Program-made: the position numbers and the translations under genes
Source: Lichenicoccus sp964246745
GTDB lineage: Bacteria; Pseudomonadota; Alphaproteobacteria; Acetobacterales; Acetobacteraceae
DNA length: 64,000 nt
Reading direction: 5' to 3'
NCBI GenBank assembly: GCA_964246745.1
Contig: CAXTRK010000011.1
Coordinates: forward strand, 1 to 64,000
Notes under the pieces: generated by a model
Databases searched by the model: none
Told to the model about the DNA's origin: nothing
The model's input: only the letters and a program-made list of their open reading frames with translations
Shown here: piece after piece, positions 7,747-16,585 of the stretch
How the letters are laid out: each line of letters starts with the position of its first letter
Numbering within the stretch: the stretch's first letter is position 1

Positions 7747-8958
7747 ATGATGGCGCGACGTCCCGGATCCAAGCCGCCGGCCACGCCTCGTCGGCACGAG
7801 TTCGGTCAGCAGCGGCCGGAGCAAAATCCGCCGCATCCGCAGCAATCGCCGCTATTCAAGGGCAGTCGATTTCAGCCTCTGCCGCCGCCGACGGGACCTG
7901 CGCCGTTTCGGCTCGACCTCGAGGAGATCGTGCCCGATGCGGTGGCGGCCGCGCGCAAGGCGGGCGGGATGGCATTCCATATGGTCGGCGACACCGGCGG
8001 CGTACAGGACCCTAATCCGCAGCTTCTGGTTGCCCGCGGGCTTGAGCGGGACGCGTCGGCCGCGGGCGCGTACGGCACTCCGGCCTTTTTCTATCATCTG
8101 GGCGACGTGATCTATTTCGATGGTCAGGCGCAGCAATACCTGCCGCAATTCTATGATCCGTATGCCCATTATCCGCTGCCGATCATGGGCATCCCGGGCA
8201 ATCATGATGGCGATGTGTTCGATGATGGAACGCGGACCAATCCATTGCCCTCGCTTGCGACATTCGTGCGGAACTTCTGTGCGCCGGCGCCGGGGACGCA
8301 TTCGCCCGATGCCGGGGACGCCGCACGGACCGCGATGATCCAACCCAACGTGTATTGGACGCTGACCACACCGTTTGCGACCATCGTCGGGCTTTATACG
8401 AATGTGCCGGAGGGTGGCGTGGTCGAGCCCGATCAGGCGGAGTGGTTCGAGGGCGAACTGAGCGCCGCGCCAAAGGATCGGGCGCTGATCGTGGCGATGC
8501 ATCATCCGATCTATTCGCTCGACACCTACCATTCGGGCAGCAAGACGATGGCGGCCGTGCTCGCGAACGCGGTCGAGCGCAGCAAACGGCAGCCGGCCCT
8601 GGTGTTTGCGGCCCATGTGCACAACTACCAACGCTTCACCGTGACCGACGCGGATGGCGGCGGCGTCACCCCGTTTATCGTCGCCGGCCAGGGCGGCTAC
8701 CACAACCTGCATAAGATCGCCAAGCAACAGGGCCAGCCGCTGATGACGCCCTATGCAGTGCCCGGACAGGACGGCGTGATGCTGGAGAGCTACTACGACG
8801 ACCGGTTCGGCTTTTTGCGCCTGGAGACCTCACGCGACGCGGTGACGGTTTGCGCCTACACGGTCCCCCGACCACAAGAGAAATGGGATCAGGCGCCGCG
8901 CCTCTATGATCGTATGCAGCTCGACTGGCGGCATCGGAAGATCCTGGCCAGCCAGTAG
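7747..8958 (+). CDS. Calcineurin-like metallophosphoesterase
   Basis: A 403-residue dinuclear-metal phosphoesterase. Metal-ligand motifs appear in order: HMVGDTGG (D-x-G near residue 80), HLGDVIYFDG (GDxx), GIPGNHDGD (GNHD), AMHHPIYSLD, and AAHVHNYQRF (GHxH-like, with Ala for Gly). The first about 50 residues are Pro/Arg/Gln-rich and probably disordered. There is no signal peptide. The start is at one of two adjacent ATGs (7747 or 7750), both served by GGAGG at 7737-7741. It is preceded by about 90 nt without a gene. A protein or nucleotide phosphatase role is possible; substrate unknown. Confidence 0.88.
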   Translation: MMARRPGSKPPATPRRHEFGQQRPEQNPPHPQQSPLFKGSRFQPLPPPTGPAPFRLDLEEIVPDAVAAARKAGGMAFHMVGDTGGVQDPNPQLLVARGLERDASAAGAYGTPAFFYHLGDVIYFDGQAQQYLPQFYDPYAHYPLPIMGIPGNHDGDVFDDGTRTNPLPSLATFVRNFCAPAPGTHSPDAGDAARTAMIQPNVYWTLTTPFATIVGLYTNVPEGGVVEPDQAEWFEGELSAAPKDRALIVAMHHPIYSLDTYHSGSKTMAAVLANAVERSKRQPALVFAAHVHNYQRFTVTDADGGGVTPFIVAGQGGYHNLHKIAKQQGQPLMTPYAVPGQDGVMLESYYDDRFGFLRLETSRDAVTVCAYTVPRPQEKWDQAPRLYDRMQLDWRHRKILASQ

Positions 8959-8968
8959 CGGGACCGCC

Positions 8969-9295
8969 TCAAACGGGATCTGACTGGTTGACCGTGGCGC
9001 TGGTCTCGAAGGCGCGCTTCAGGTCGCTGTAAGCGCGGTCGGCGGGAATGCGGCCGCTCTCGATCATCCCGTTGCGCCAGCCATGGTGATAGGACGGCGA
9101 GCTTCTGTCCAGTGGCGCCCCGTTGAAGCCATCCATGTAGCCGATCAGCACCTCGGACTCATCAAGCGCGCGGCAGGCGGCGATGAGGTGGGCGGCCTCT
9201 TCCTGGGTGAGGTCCACCGCCGCCTGAGCATGCCGTTTTGTTGCGGTGTCATGAATATACGCAAAATGGTCGCGCAACCGCGTCTCCCTCGCCAT
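8969..9295 (-). CDS. Small protein with RMF-like C-terminal motif
   Basis: A 108-residue basic protein with an N-terminal helical part containing LTQEEAAHLIAACRAL. The C-terminal segment reads G52-Y-M-D-G-F-N-G59 and later Y69-H-H-G-W-R-N-G76. The spacing of glycines with Y/W and the GWRNG ending resembles ribosome modulation factor and CrpP-like proteins (GY..G..G....Y..GW..G). If real, a role in ribosome hibernation is possible; this is motif resemblance only. It is convergent with the phosphoesterase gene (10 nt apart) and divergent from the FeeM-like gene. No strong ribosome binding site is visible before the ATG at 9295. Confidence 0.7.
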   Translation of the reverse strand: MARETRLRDHFAYIHDTATKRHAQAAVDLTQEEAAHLIAACRALDESEVLIGYMDGFNGAPLDRSSPSYHHGWRNGMIESGRIPADRAYSDLKRAFETSATVNQSDPV

Positions 9296-9360
9296 TAATA
9301 TTAACTGTCGGGTACGTTCCCAAATCGATAGGAGAACGGACCTAGATCAGAGGGGATATT

Positions 9361-10098
9361 ATGAGCTACGTTGTCTCAAGTCTTGCTTCACACTCCAGGG
9401 AATCGCACCCTGAGAACGTTTCCCGTTCCAGGCGTGGAAAACACTACACCGCGGCAATCGTTTCCAACAATCGGGGTGCAGAAGACGCTTTTCGAGTTAG
9501 ATATGCAAGTTATCTCGATTATGGACTCATCAGCCAAAATCCCGAGCGGATGTTCCGTGACGAGTTCGATGATTTGTCGAACACGACCACGATCGTGGTC
9601 TATGAAAATGATACCGCGGTAGGCTCGGTGAGAGTCTGCTTCATCTCGCGCAACGTTCGTGACGCGCCCGCGCATCACGCGTTCCCTCGGGAAATCGACG
9701 CCATCCTTGGCGCGGCCCGTTCCGATGCAGCATTTGACGTGGTTGAGATCACGCGGCTGGTGCGCAGTCCCGCTTGCGCCGACAACCAGGGGCTGGTTTT
9801 TCTGCTTTATAAGCTTGCGGGATATCTGGCGCTCAGCCGCGACGTGCAGACGGTTGTCTCAAGCGTACGCAACTGCCACATTCCTTTCTATCAGCGGCTT
9901 GGGTTCCGCACACTTGCCGGTCCGATGCCCTATCCGGGCCTGAACTGCCCGATGCACCTGCTGCGCTGCGGACGGGGCCGATACGATCAGGTCAGAGCCG
10001 GCTTTCCGCTGATGGACCCCGACGCGGCGCCTTCCGGAGCCTATGAAGGCTTCGCCTGCGGACGAACCATCGCCGTGCCGATCATCACCGCAAACTGA
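9361..10098 (+). CDS. FeeM-type N-acyl amino acid synthase homologue
   Basis: A 245-residue protein with the GNAT-like fold shared by FeeM and LuxI-type autoinducer synthases. FeeM-family enzymes join a long acyl chain from acyl carrier protein to an amino acid. Visible landmarks are AFRVRYASYLDYGLI, DEFDDLSNTTTIVVYE, TAVGSVRVCF, EITRLVRSP and IPFYQRLGFR, matching the family order. The ATG at 9361 is preceded by GAGGGGA. About 220 nt separate it from the downstream GGDEF-EAL gene. No acyl carrier protein gene is adjacent. The product and acceptor cannot be told from sequence. Confidence 0.8.
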   Translation: MSYVVSSLASHSRESHPENVSRSRRGKHYTAAIVSNNRGAEDAFRVRYASYLDYGLISQNPERMFRDEFDDLSNTTTIVVYENDTAVGSVRVCFISRNVRDAPAHHAFPREIDAILGAARSDAAFDVVEITRLVRSPACADNQGLVFLLYKLAGYLALSRDVQTVVSSVRNCHIPFYQRLGFRTLAGPMPYPGLNCPMHLLRCGRGRYDQVRAGFPLMDPDAAPSGAYEGFACGRTIAVPIITAN

Positions 10099-10318
10099 TC
10101 CGCATGGCGAAGCGGCGCCATCGTGTGCCGTCGTCCGCTGGATGGATCACGTTTGAGATTGTTTCCAGAAACTCGGTACATGGTGCGCTCGGCGAGAGTG
10201 GGCCGAACCATTGAGCCTGTATTCTTTCGCCGCGTGATCCTTCAACCTTAAAGAGGCAGCCCCGCGTCTTTCCGAGCCGCGACAATCGTTCTATGGTTTG
10301 GACTGTCTCGCGTGAGAG

Positions 10319-12736
10319 GTGCCTTTGAGGGTTCTTTCTGCCGCATACGCGACCACCAGGGGCGCCAGATCGCCCGCTGGGCTATTGCGGCGAATTTTCA
10401 GGCCAGCAGGACGTCTCCTTCCCCGCGTCAGGTCGACATTGCCGGCCGCCGTTCAGAACGAAACCGCGGTCAGGGTGCGGCGCGAAGAGCTGCATCTGCT
10501 GCAAATGAGAGCGCCGCTCTATGCGGTCACGAGCACCAGCACGCTTGCCTTCGTTGCGGCGGATTTCTGGTCACGCTTAGGGGCCGCCTCGTGGTTGATC
10601 TGCCTCGCGATACCGGCGCTCTACCTGCTGCTGCAGCGGCAGGCGACGCGATGGAAGCGCGGCGGGGAAAGCGGCGTCTTTCTGCGTCGCGCGGTGCTGC
10701 TTCTGGCGGCCATCAGCGGCTGCTGGGGCTTGCTGCTGGTGCGCCTGATGCCGACGGCGCAGTCGACCCAGAGCAATCTGGTCATCGGCGTCATCGTCGC
10801 CCTGATCGCCTCGCCGATGGCGACCACGCCGTTGCCGGCCGCCATCGCCTTCTGGGCGCCGAGCGCCGTGGCCGGGTTGTTCATCATGCTGGTCTCGGAG
10901 GCGCGCCTCGATCTCTTCCTGGTGGGCTGCTACCTCGGCTATGTCGCTTTCACCTTGTTCGCCGCAGTGCTGCTGAACCGCGCGATGCACGAGCGCGCGG
11001 TCGGTCGGATCATGCTGGAAAACCAGAACCAGACCATCGCCATGTTCCTGCGCGACTATGCCGAGAACGCGTCCGACTGGTTGTGGGAGACAGACGAGCA
11101 CCTTCTGCTGCGAAGCATCTCTCCGCGGCTCGCGGAGGTCGCGCGCGCGCCACGGTCATGCCTCGAAGGTGTTTCGATCCTTGGCTTGCTGAATGGCGCC
11201 GCGGATGCGGGAGCAGCCGAAATCAGTCGATTGCTGGGCGAGCGGATGGCGTTCCGCAACGTCACCGTTGCCGTGGAGGTCGAGGGCGAAACCCGTTGGT
11301 GGAGTCTCACCGGGCGCCCGGTCATCGGCAAGGCCGCACGCTTTGCGGGCTACAAGGGCATCGGCTCGGATGTGACCGAGATGCGCCGCTCCGAGCAGCG
11401 CGTGCAGTACCTGGCCTCGCATGACAGCCTCACCGGCCTTGCAAACCGGCAATCCTTCCTCGACCAGCTTCAGCGCGGCTGCGACCGCCTTGGCGGCGAG
11501 GCGAAGCAAGCGCCGGTGGCCGCCCTGCTGATTCTCGATCTCGACCGCTTCAAAAGCATCAATGATGTCTTCGGACACGCTGTCGGTGATGCGCTGCTGT
11601 CGGCGGTGGCGGAGCGGCTGCGCGGCTGCCTGAGAAAGGATGCCTTGGTGGCGCGGCTTGGCGGCGACGAGTTCGGCGTCATGCTTGCCGTGCCGGACCG
11701 AGCGGCAGCCGTGTCGGTCTGTCAGCGGATCATCGATGCGCTCAACACCGATTACCCGCTTGCCGGAACCGGCCATAGCGTGGGGGTCAGCATCGGCATG
11801 AGCTTTCTTGATCCTGGGCAGGCGCCGGCGCATTGGCTGCGCTGCGCGGACCTCGCCCTCTACGCCGCCAAGAACGCCGGACGCGGCGTCTTCCGACTGT
11901 TCCGTCTCGAGATGATCACCGATGACGATGACCGCTTGAGCTTGCGGAGCGATCTGAAGTCCGCCATCGACGATGCGCGGCTCGGGTTGGACTATCAGCC
12001 GATCTTCAACACACAGACCGGCGAGATCGTCTGCGTCGAGGCGCTGTGCCGCTGGCGGCATCCGTCGCTCGGACCGATCCCGCCATCGCGCTTCATCCGA
12101 CTGGCCGAAGAAACCGGGCTGATCGGGCGGCTCGGCGCCTGGGCTCTGACCGCCGCGTGCCGCGCCGCCGTCGCGTGGCCCGACGACGTACGGCTTGCGG
12201 TGAACGTATCGCCGCTGCAACTCCAGGACGGCGATTTCGAGGCAGTCGTGCGTCGGGCGCTTTCGGAGAGCGGGCTGCCGCCTGACCGGCTTGAGCTTGA
12301 ACTCACCGAATACGCCTATCTGGAAGCCACCGAGCGAACGCGGCGGACCTTGCAGAACCTGCGCGGCCGCGGCACACGCATCGTGCTCGATGATTTCGGC
12401 ACCGGCTATTCGGCGTTGAGCTATATTGCGACGTTCCAGTGCGACGGCATCAAGATCGACAGGAGCTTCATCCACGAACTGGAGAACAACCTCTCCAAGG
12501 CGGCAGTGGTGCGCGCCATCGGGCAGCTTGCCGCGGACCTCGCCATCCCGCTCACGGCCGAGGGGATCGAGACCGCGGAACAGCTTGCCGCGGTGCGTCA
12601 CATGGCCATCACGCATGCACAAGGATACCTGCTGCAAAGACCGACTTCCGCGGACGTGGTCGCGATGCTGATCCCGCGGCAGCATCTTCCTCATATCGAG
12701 TCTGCCCGCGCAATCAGGACGCCAGCCGCCGAGTGA
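10319..12736 (+). CDS. Membrane PAS-GGDEF-EAL cyclic-di-GMP protein
   Basis: An 805-residue signalling protein. Residues 1-60 are Arg-rich. About 68-220 hold five or six membrane helices. About 240-355 are a PAS-like sensor (NASDWLWETDE to GYKGIGSDVTEM). GGDEF is at 448-452 in ARLGGDEFGVML and EAL at 574-576 in VEALCRWRHP. The EAL domain keeps NVSPLQL, ELTE, LDDFGTGYSAL, IKIDRSFI and TAEGIET, so phosphodiesterase activity is expected. The cyclase active site is intact, but the usual RxxD inhibitory site reads RKDA. The GTG at 10319 is the earliest start. A start nearer the first helix is possible, since the leader is long and basic. Confidence 0.92.
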   Translation: MPLRVLSAAYATTRGARSPAGLLRRIFRPAGRLLPRVRSTLPAAVQNETAVRVRREELHLLQMRAPLYAVTSTSTLAFVAADFWSRLGAASWLICLAIPALYLLLQRQATRWKRGGESGVFLRRAVLLLAAISGCWGLLLVRLMPTAQSTQSNLVIGVIVALIASPMATTPLPAAIAFWAPSAVAGLFIMLVSEARLDLFLVGCYLGYVAFTLFAAVLLNRAMHERAVGRIMLENQNQTIAMFLRDYAENASDWLWETDEHLLLRSISPRLAEVARAPRSCLEGVSILGLLNGAADAGAAEISRLLGERMAFRNVTVAVEVEGETRWWSLTGRPVIGKAARFAGYKGIGSDVTEMRRSEQRVQYLASHDSLTGLANRQSFLDQLQRGCDRLGGEAKQAPVAALLILDLDRFKSINDVFGHAVGDALLSAVAERLRGCLRKDALVARLGGDEFGVMLAVPDRAAAVSVCQRIIDALNTDYPLAGTGHSVGVSIGMSFLDPGQAPAHWLRCADLALYAAKNAGRGVFRLFRLEMITDDDDRLSLRSDLKSAIDDARLGLDYQPIFNTQTGEIVCVEALCRWRHPSLGPIPPSRFIRLAEETGLIGRLGAWALTAACRAAVAWPDDVRLAVNVSPLQLQDGDFEAVVRRALSESGLPPDRLELELTEYAYLEATERTRRTLQNLRGRGTRIVLDDFGTGYSALSYIATFQCDGIKIDRSFIHELENNLSKAAVVRAIGQLAADLAIPLTAEGIETAEQLAAVRHMAITHAQGYLLQRPTSADVVAMLIPRQHLPHIESARAIRTPAAE

Positions 12737-12767
12737 ACCGGACCGCGTCTCGGCGGTTCTGATTGCC

Positions 12768-13370
12768 ATGACCACGAAAATATCCCGCCGTGACGTGATG
12801 CTCACCGGAGCCGCAGCGGTGCCGCTGGCCAACGCGGCGGCATCCGCACGGGCGCAGCCGCAGCCAGGCGCCAGCCAGGCCGATCCAGGCATGCTCGACA
12901 TCGTCCTGCAGGTGAATGGCGCCGCACTGACGTTGCGTGTGGATCAGCGCACCTCGCTGCTCGATGCGCTGCGCGACCATGCTGGCCTCGCTGGCAGCAA
13001 GAAGGGCTGCGACATGGGGTCGTGCGGCGCCTGCACCGTGCATGTCGACGGCGAACGGGTGGTGTCCTGTCTGGTGCTGGCGCAGCGTGCGCAGGGACGA
13101 AAGATTACCACCATCGAAGGGCTCGCGGCGGAGGATGGGCAGCCGGACGGCACGCTGCATCCGATGCAGGCGGCGTTCGTCACCCATGACGGACTGCAGT
13201 GCGGCTATTGCACGCCGGGACAGATCATGTCGGCGACCGCCCTGGTGCGGGAGGGCCATGCCGCTTCGGATCACGAGATTCGGGAGTGGATGAGCGGCAA
13301 TCTCTGCCGCTGCGGCGCCTACCCCAACATTGTCGCCGCCATACGCGACGTCGCCGCACAGGTGGGCTGA
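12768..13370 (+). CDS. paoA: Aldehyde oxidoreductase [2Fe-2S] subunit, Tat-exported
   Basis: Small electron-transfer subunit of a periplasmic molybdenum aldehyde oxidoreductase (xanthine oxidase family, PaoABC/YagTSR type). Residues 1-30 form a Tat signal (SRRDVML then an Ala-rich stretch ending ARAQ). A plant-ferredoxin-type cluster is bound by C81, C86, C89 and C101. A second [2Fe-2S] cluster is bound by C145, C148, C180 and C182 (CGYCTPGQ, NLCRCGAY). It begins 31 nt after the GGDEF-EAL gene and leads the three-subunit operon. Normal length is about 200 residues. The natural aldehyde substrate is unknown. Confidence 0.93.
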   Translation: MTTKISRRDVMLTGAAAVPLANAAASARAQPQPGASQADPGMLDIVLQVNGAALTLRVDQRTSLLDALRDHAGLAGSKKGCDMGSCGACTVHVDGERVVSCLVLAQRAQGRKITTIEGLAAEDGQPDGTLHPMQAAFVTHDGLQCGYCTPGQIMSATALVREGHAASDHEIREWMSGNLCRCGAYPNIVAAIRDVAAQVG

Positions 13371-13373
13371 GCG

Positions 13374-14360
13374 ATGCACGCCTTCACGCTGTCACGGCCT
13401 GCCGATCTGCATGACGCGAGCAGACAGGCACAGGCTGCGGATGCCGCCCTCATCGCCGGCGGCACCGACCTCATGCAATTGATGAAAGGCGAGATCGAGA
13501 CGCCTGACCGTGTGGTCGACCTCTCGACGACCCGTGAGGCGCACACGCTTGCCAGCATCGAGCCCGTCCCCGGCGGCATCCGCCTCGGGGCGCTCGCCAC
13601 CATGGCGCAAGTGGCGGGCTCGTCCGCGGTCAAGCAAGGCTGGCCGATGATCTCCGAGGCGCTGCTCACCGCCGCCTCGCCGCAGATACGCAACATGGGC
13701 ACAGTCGGCGGCAACCTGCTGGCGCGCACGCGCTGCCTGTATTTCCGCAGCGGCGTCGGGCCATGCAACAAGCGCGAGCCGGGTTCGGGCTGCCCGGCCA
13801 ACAGCGGCGAGAACCGCGACCTCGCGATCCTCGGAGTCAGCGCCGACTGCATCGCGAGCAATCCGTCTGACCTGCCGGTCGCCCTCGCGGCCGCCGGCGC
13901 CTCGGTGCAGATACACGGGAGCGGCGTCACCCGCAGCATCCCGCTCGCCGACTTGTATCGCGAGCCGGGAACGACGCCGCACCTCGACACCAGCCTCCGC
14001 TCCGGGGAAGTCATCATCGCGGTGACCGTGCCGTCGAGCCAGGCTTCGGCCCATTCCACCTATGTCAAGATACGCGACCGGCAGAGCTTCCAGTTCGCCG
14101 TGGTCTCGGTCGCGGTCGGCCTGCACGTGGCAGGCGGCGTCATCCAGGACGCGAGAATCGCCTTCGGCGGCGTCGGCACCGTGCCCTGGCGCACGCCACA
14201 GGCGGAAGCGGCGTTACGCGGCAAACCGCCAAGCGAGGCGCTGTTCCGGGAGGCGGCGGCGCTCTGCACCGAGGGCGCACGGCCGGCGAGCCAGAACGAG
14301 TTCAAGGCGAAGCTGATGCCGCGCGTGCTCGCGCGCGCGCTGCAGACGCTTTCGGCGTGA
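13374..14360 (+). CDS. paoB: Aldehyde oxidoreductase FAD subunit with [4Fe-4S] site
   Basis: FAD-binding middle subunit, 328 residues. The flavin motif IAGGTDLMQLM is at about 27-37 and the second motif IRNMGTVGGNLLA at about 105-117. Cysteines C121, C131, C140 and C159 (RCLYFR, PCNKREPGSGC, VSADC) match the extra [4Fe-4S] cluster described for the PaoB type, which separates it from plain CoxM/XdhB subunits. It starts at ATG 13374, three bases after paoA. No signal peptide is seen, so it is presumably exported with PaoA as a folded complex. Confidence 0.93.
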   Translation: MHAFTLSRPADLHDASRQAQAADAALIAGGTDLMQLMKGEIETPDRVVDLSTTREAHTLASIEPVPGGIRLGALATMAQVAGSSAVKQGWPMISEALLTAASPQIRNMGTVGGNLLARTRCLYFRSGVGPCNKREPGSGCPANSGENRDLAILGVSADCIASNPSDLPVALAAAGASVQIHGSGVTRSIPLADLYREPGTTPHLDTSLRSGEVIIAVTVPSSQASAHSTYVKIRDRQSFQFAVVSVAVGLHVAGGVIQDARIAFGGVGTVPWRTPQAEAALRGKPPSEALFREAAALCTEGARPASQNEFKAKLMPRVLARALQTLSA

Positions 14361-14370
14361 GGCGAGAGGC

Positions 14371-16566
14371 ATGACCGAGATCCTCATCGGCAAGGCGATC
14401 GACCGCGTCGATGCGCCGGCCAAGACAACCGGCGACGCGCGCTATGCCGCCGAATTCACCCGTCCCGGGATGGTCCACGCCGTGCTGGCGCAAGCGCCGT
14501 TCGCCTCGGGGCGCGTCACGTACCTGGACACGCGGACGACGCAGGCGATGCCCGGCGTGTTGGCGGTTCTCACCACCGGCGGCACGCACGCGTTGCGTCA
14601 TCAGAAGGGCGCCCGTCAGGCGGTGACAGCGCCGCTGCTGCGCAGCGACGCGGTGCATTATTTCGGTCAGACCGTGGCGGTGGTCATCGCCGACAGCTTC
14701 GAGCGCGCCACCGCGGCCGCCTACGCCGTCCGTGTCGCGGGCGATGTCACCCCGCCGGTGGTGACCATGGCAAGCGCTCTGCATGCCGCCACCACGCCGG
14801 ACGACGTCAAGGGCGGCGCCGACACCGAGCGCGGCGGCTTCGGGGCCGCGTTCGCCGCGGCGACCGCCAGGCACCAGGCGACCTACACGACGCCGATGGA
14901 ATTCCACAATCCGATGGAGCCGCACGCGACGCTCGCGGAGTGGGATGGCGACCGGCTCACCGTCTGGACCGCGACGCAGGGCATCTCCGGCGCACAGAAA
15001 ACGCTGGCGGCGCTGTTCGGCGTGCCGCCAGGCAATGTGCGGGTGATCTGCCCGTATGTCGGCGGCGGCTTCGGCTGCAAGGGCAACACCTGGCCGCCAG
15101 TGACGCTGGCCGCTCTGGCGGCGCGGCAGGTCGGACGGCCGGTGCGGCTGGTGCTGACCCGCGAGCAGATGTACATGAACAATGGCCACCGGCCGCAGAC
15201 GATCCAGAACGTGGCACTCGCCACCGGCGGCGACAGCCGTCTCGTCGCCACGCGTCATGACGGCGTGAGCCAGATGTCCGATCCGAGCCTCGGCAGCTTC
15301 ACCGAGGATTTCCAGGTGGCGACGCGGATGCTGTATGCCTGCCCGTCGGTAGCAACCGGGATCAAGGTGGTGCCGACCAGTTTCGGTCTGCCCACCTACA
15401 TGCGTGCGCCGGGCGAGGCGTCCGGCATGTTCGCGCTCGAATCCGCGATGGACGAGATGGCGGTCGAGCTTGGCATGGATCCGGTGGCCTTCCGCCTGCT
15501 GAACTACGCCGAGCGCGACGACAACGCGAACAAGCCGTTCGCCAGCAAGGCGCTTCGGCAATGCTATGCGGAGGGAGCGCGCCGCTTCGGCTGGCAGCGG
15601 CGCCTGTCAGCCCCTCGTTCGATGCGCGACGGCCATGTTCTGATCGGCATGGGGATGGCGACCTCGACCTATCCCACGCACCGGCAGCCGGCGCATGCCC
15701 GCGTCGCGTTGTTTGCGAATGGGGATGTGCTGGTGCAGAGCGGCACGCAGGATCTCGGCACCGGCACCTATACGATCATGACCCAAATGGCGGCGCAGAC
15801 GCTGGGCGCGCCGCTGGAAAAGACCCGCGCCGAGCTTGGCGACACGACGCTTCCGGCCGCAGGCGTGTCCGGCGGCTCGACCACGGCGGCCAGCGTGATG
15901 CCCGCCGTGCTGCAGGCGGCGAACGCGGTGCGCACACGCGCCCTCGGCCTGGCTCTGGCCTATCAGGGACGCGCGTGGCAGGGCGTCGCACTCGACCAGA
16001 TGACGCTCCAGGACGGCGTCATCGGCTCGCCGCACGGCAGCGTCTCCCTCGGCGAGGTGATGCGGGCCACGAGCGTGCCGCGGATCGCGGTCGACGTCGG
16101 CGCCGCGGCCTCCGACGATGCCGGCAACTATTCCTGCCACGCCTTTGGCGCACATTTCGTCGAGGTGCGTGTCGACGAGGATTTCGGCACCATCAGGGTC
16201 GCGCGCTATACGGGAGTGTTCGGAGTCGGCCGGCTGCTCAATGCCAAGACCGGACGCAGCCAGTTGCTCGGCGGCATTACCTACGGACTCGGCATGGCGT
16301 TGCTGGAAGCGGCGCGCCCGGACCCGCATACGGCGCAGATCATGAACGCCAACATCGCCGAGTATCTGGTGCCGGTGAATGCCGACATTCCGGAAATCGA
16401 CGTCGCGACGATTGACGATCCGGACATGGTCACCACGCCGCTCGGGCTCAAGGGCATTGGCGAACTGCCGATGGTGGGTGTGGCGGGCGCCGTCGCCAAC
16501 GCCGTCTATCACGCCACCGGCAAGCGCGTGCGCCGGCTGCCGATACGCATCGAAGACGTCATCTGA
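14371..16566 (+). CDS. paoC: Aldehyde oxidoreductase molybdenum-binding subunit
   Basis: Catalytic large subunit (731 residues) holding the molybdopterin cytosine dinucleotide cofactor; oxidises aldehydes to acids. The N-terminal substrate domain starts IGKAIDRVDAPAKTTGDARY. Cofactor-contact motifs include YVGGGFGCKGN, YMRAPGEASG, GTQDLGTGTYTI and VSGGSTTAASV. The proposed base is Glu at about 698 in LKGIGELPMVG. A good ribosome binding site precedes the ATG. Its length and motif order match PaoC/YagR. The MCD synthesis (mocA) and xdhC-like maturation genes are not next to it. Confidence 0.94.
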   Translation: MTEILIGKAIDRVDAPAKTTGDARYAAEFTRPGMVHAVLAQAPFASGRVTYLDTRTTQAMPGVLAVLTTGGTHALRHQKGARQAVTAPLLRSDAVHYFGQTVAVVIADSFERATAAAYAVRVAGDVTPPVVTMASALHAATTPDDVKGGADTERGGFGAAFAAATARHQATYTTPMEFHNPMEPHATLAEWDGDRLTVWTATQGISGAQKTLAALFGVPPGNVRVICPYVGGGFGCKGNTWPPVTLAALAARQVGRPVRLVLTREQMYMNNGHRPQTIQNVALATGGDSRLVATRHDGVSQMSDPSLGSFTEDFQVATRMLYACPSVATGIKVVPTSFGLPTYMRAPGEASGMFALESAMDEMAVELGMDPVAFRLLNYAERDDNANKPFASKALRQCYAEGARRFGWQRRLSAPRSMRDGHVLIGMGMATSTYPTHRQPAHARVALFANGDVLVQSGTQDLGTGTYTIMTQMAAQTLGAPLEKTRAELGDTTLPAAGVSGGSTTAASVMPAVLQAANAVRTRALGLALAYQGRAWQGVALDQMTLQDGVIGSPHGSVSLGEVMRATSVPRIAVDVGAAASDDAGNYSCHAFGAHFVEVRVDEDFGTIRVARYTGVFGVGRLLNAKTGRSQLLGGITYGLGMALLEAARPDPHTAQIMNANIAEYLVPVNADIPEIDVATIDDPDMVTTPLGLKGIGELPMVGVAGAVANAVYHATGKRVRRLPIRIEDVI

Positions 16567-16585
16567 ACCAGCGACAGGACCCATC

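Noticed and set aside
10085..10285. A 66-codon minus-strand frame between the FeeM-like and GGDEF-EAL genes
   Set aside because: No ribosome site, no recognisable motif, and it runs into the end of the FeeM-like gene. The 220-bp spacer is more likely regulatory.
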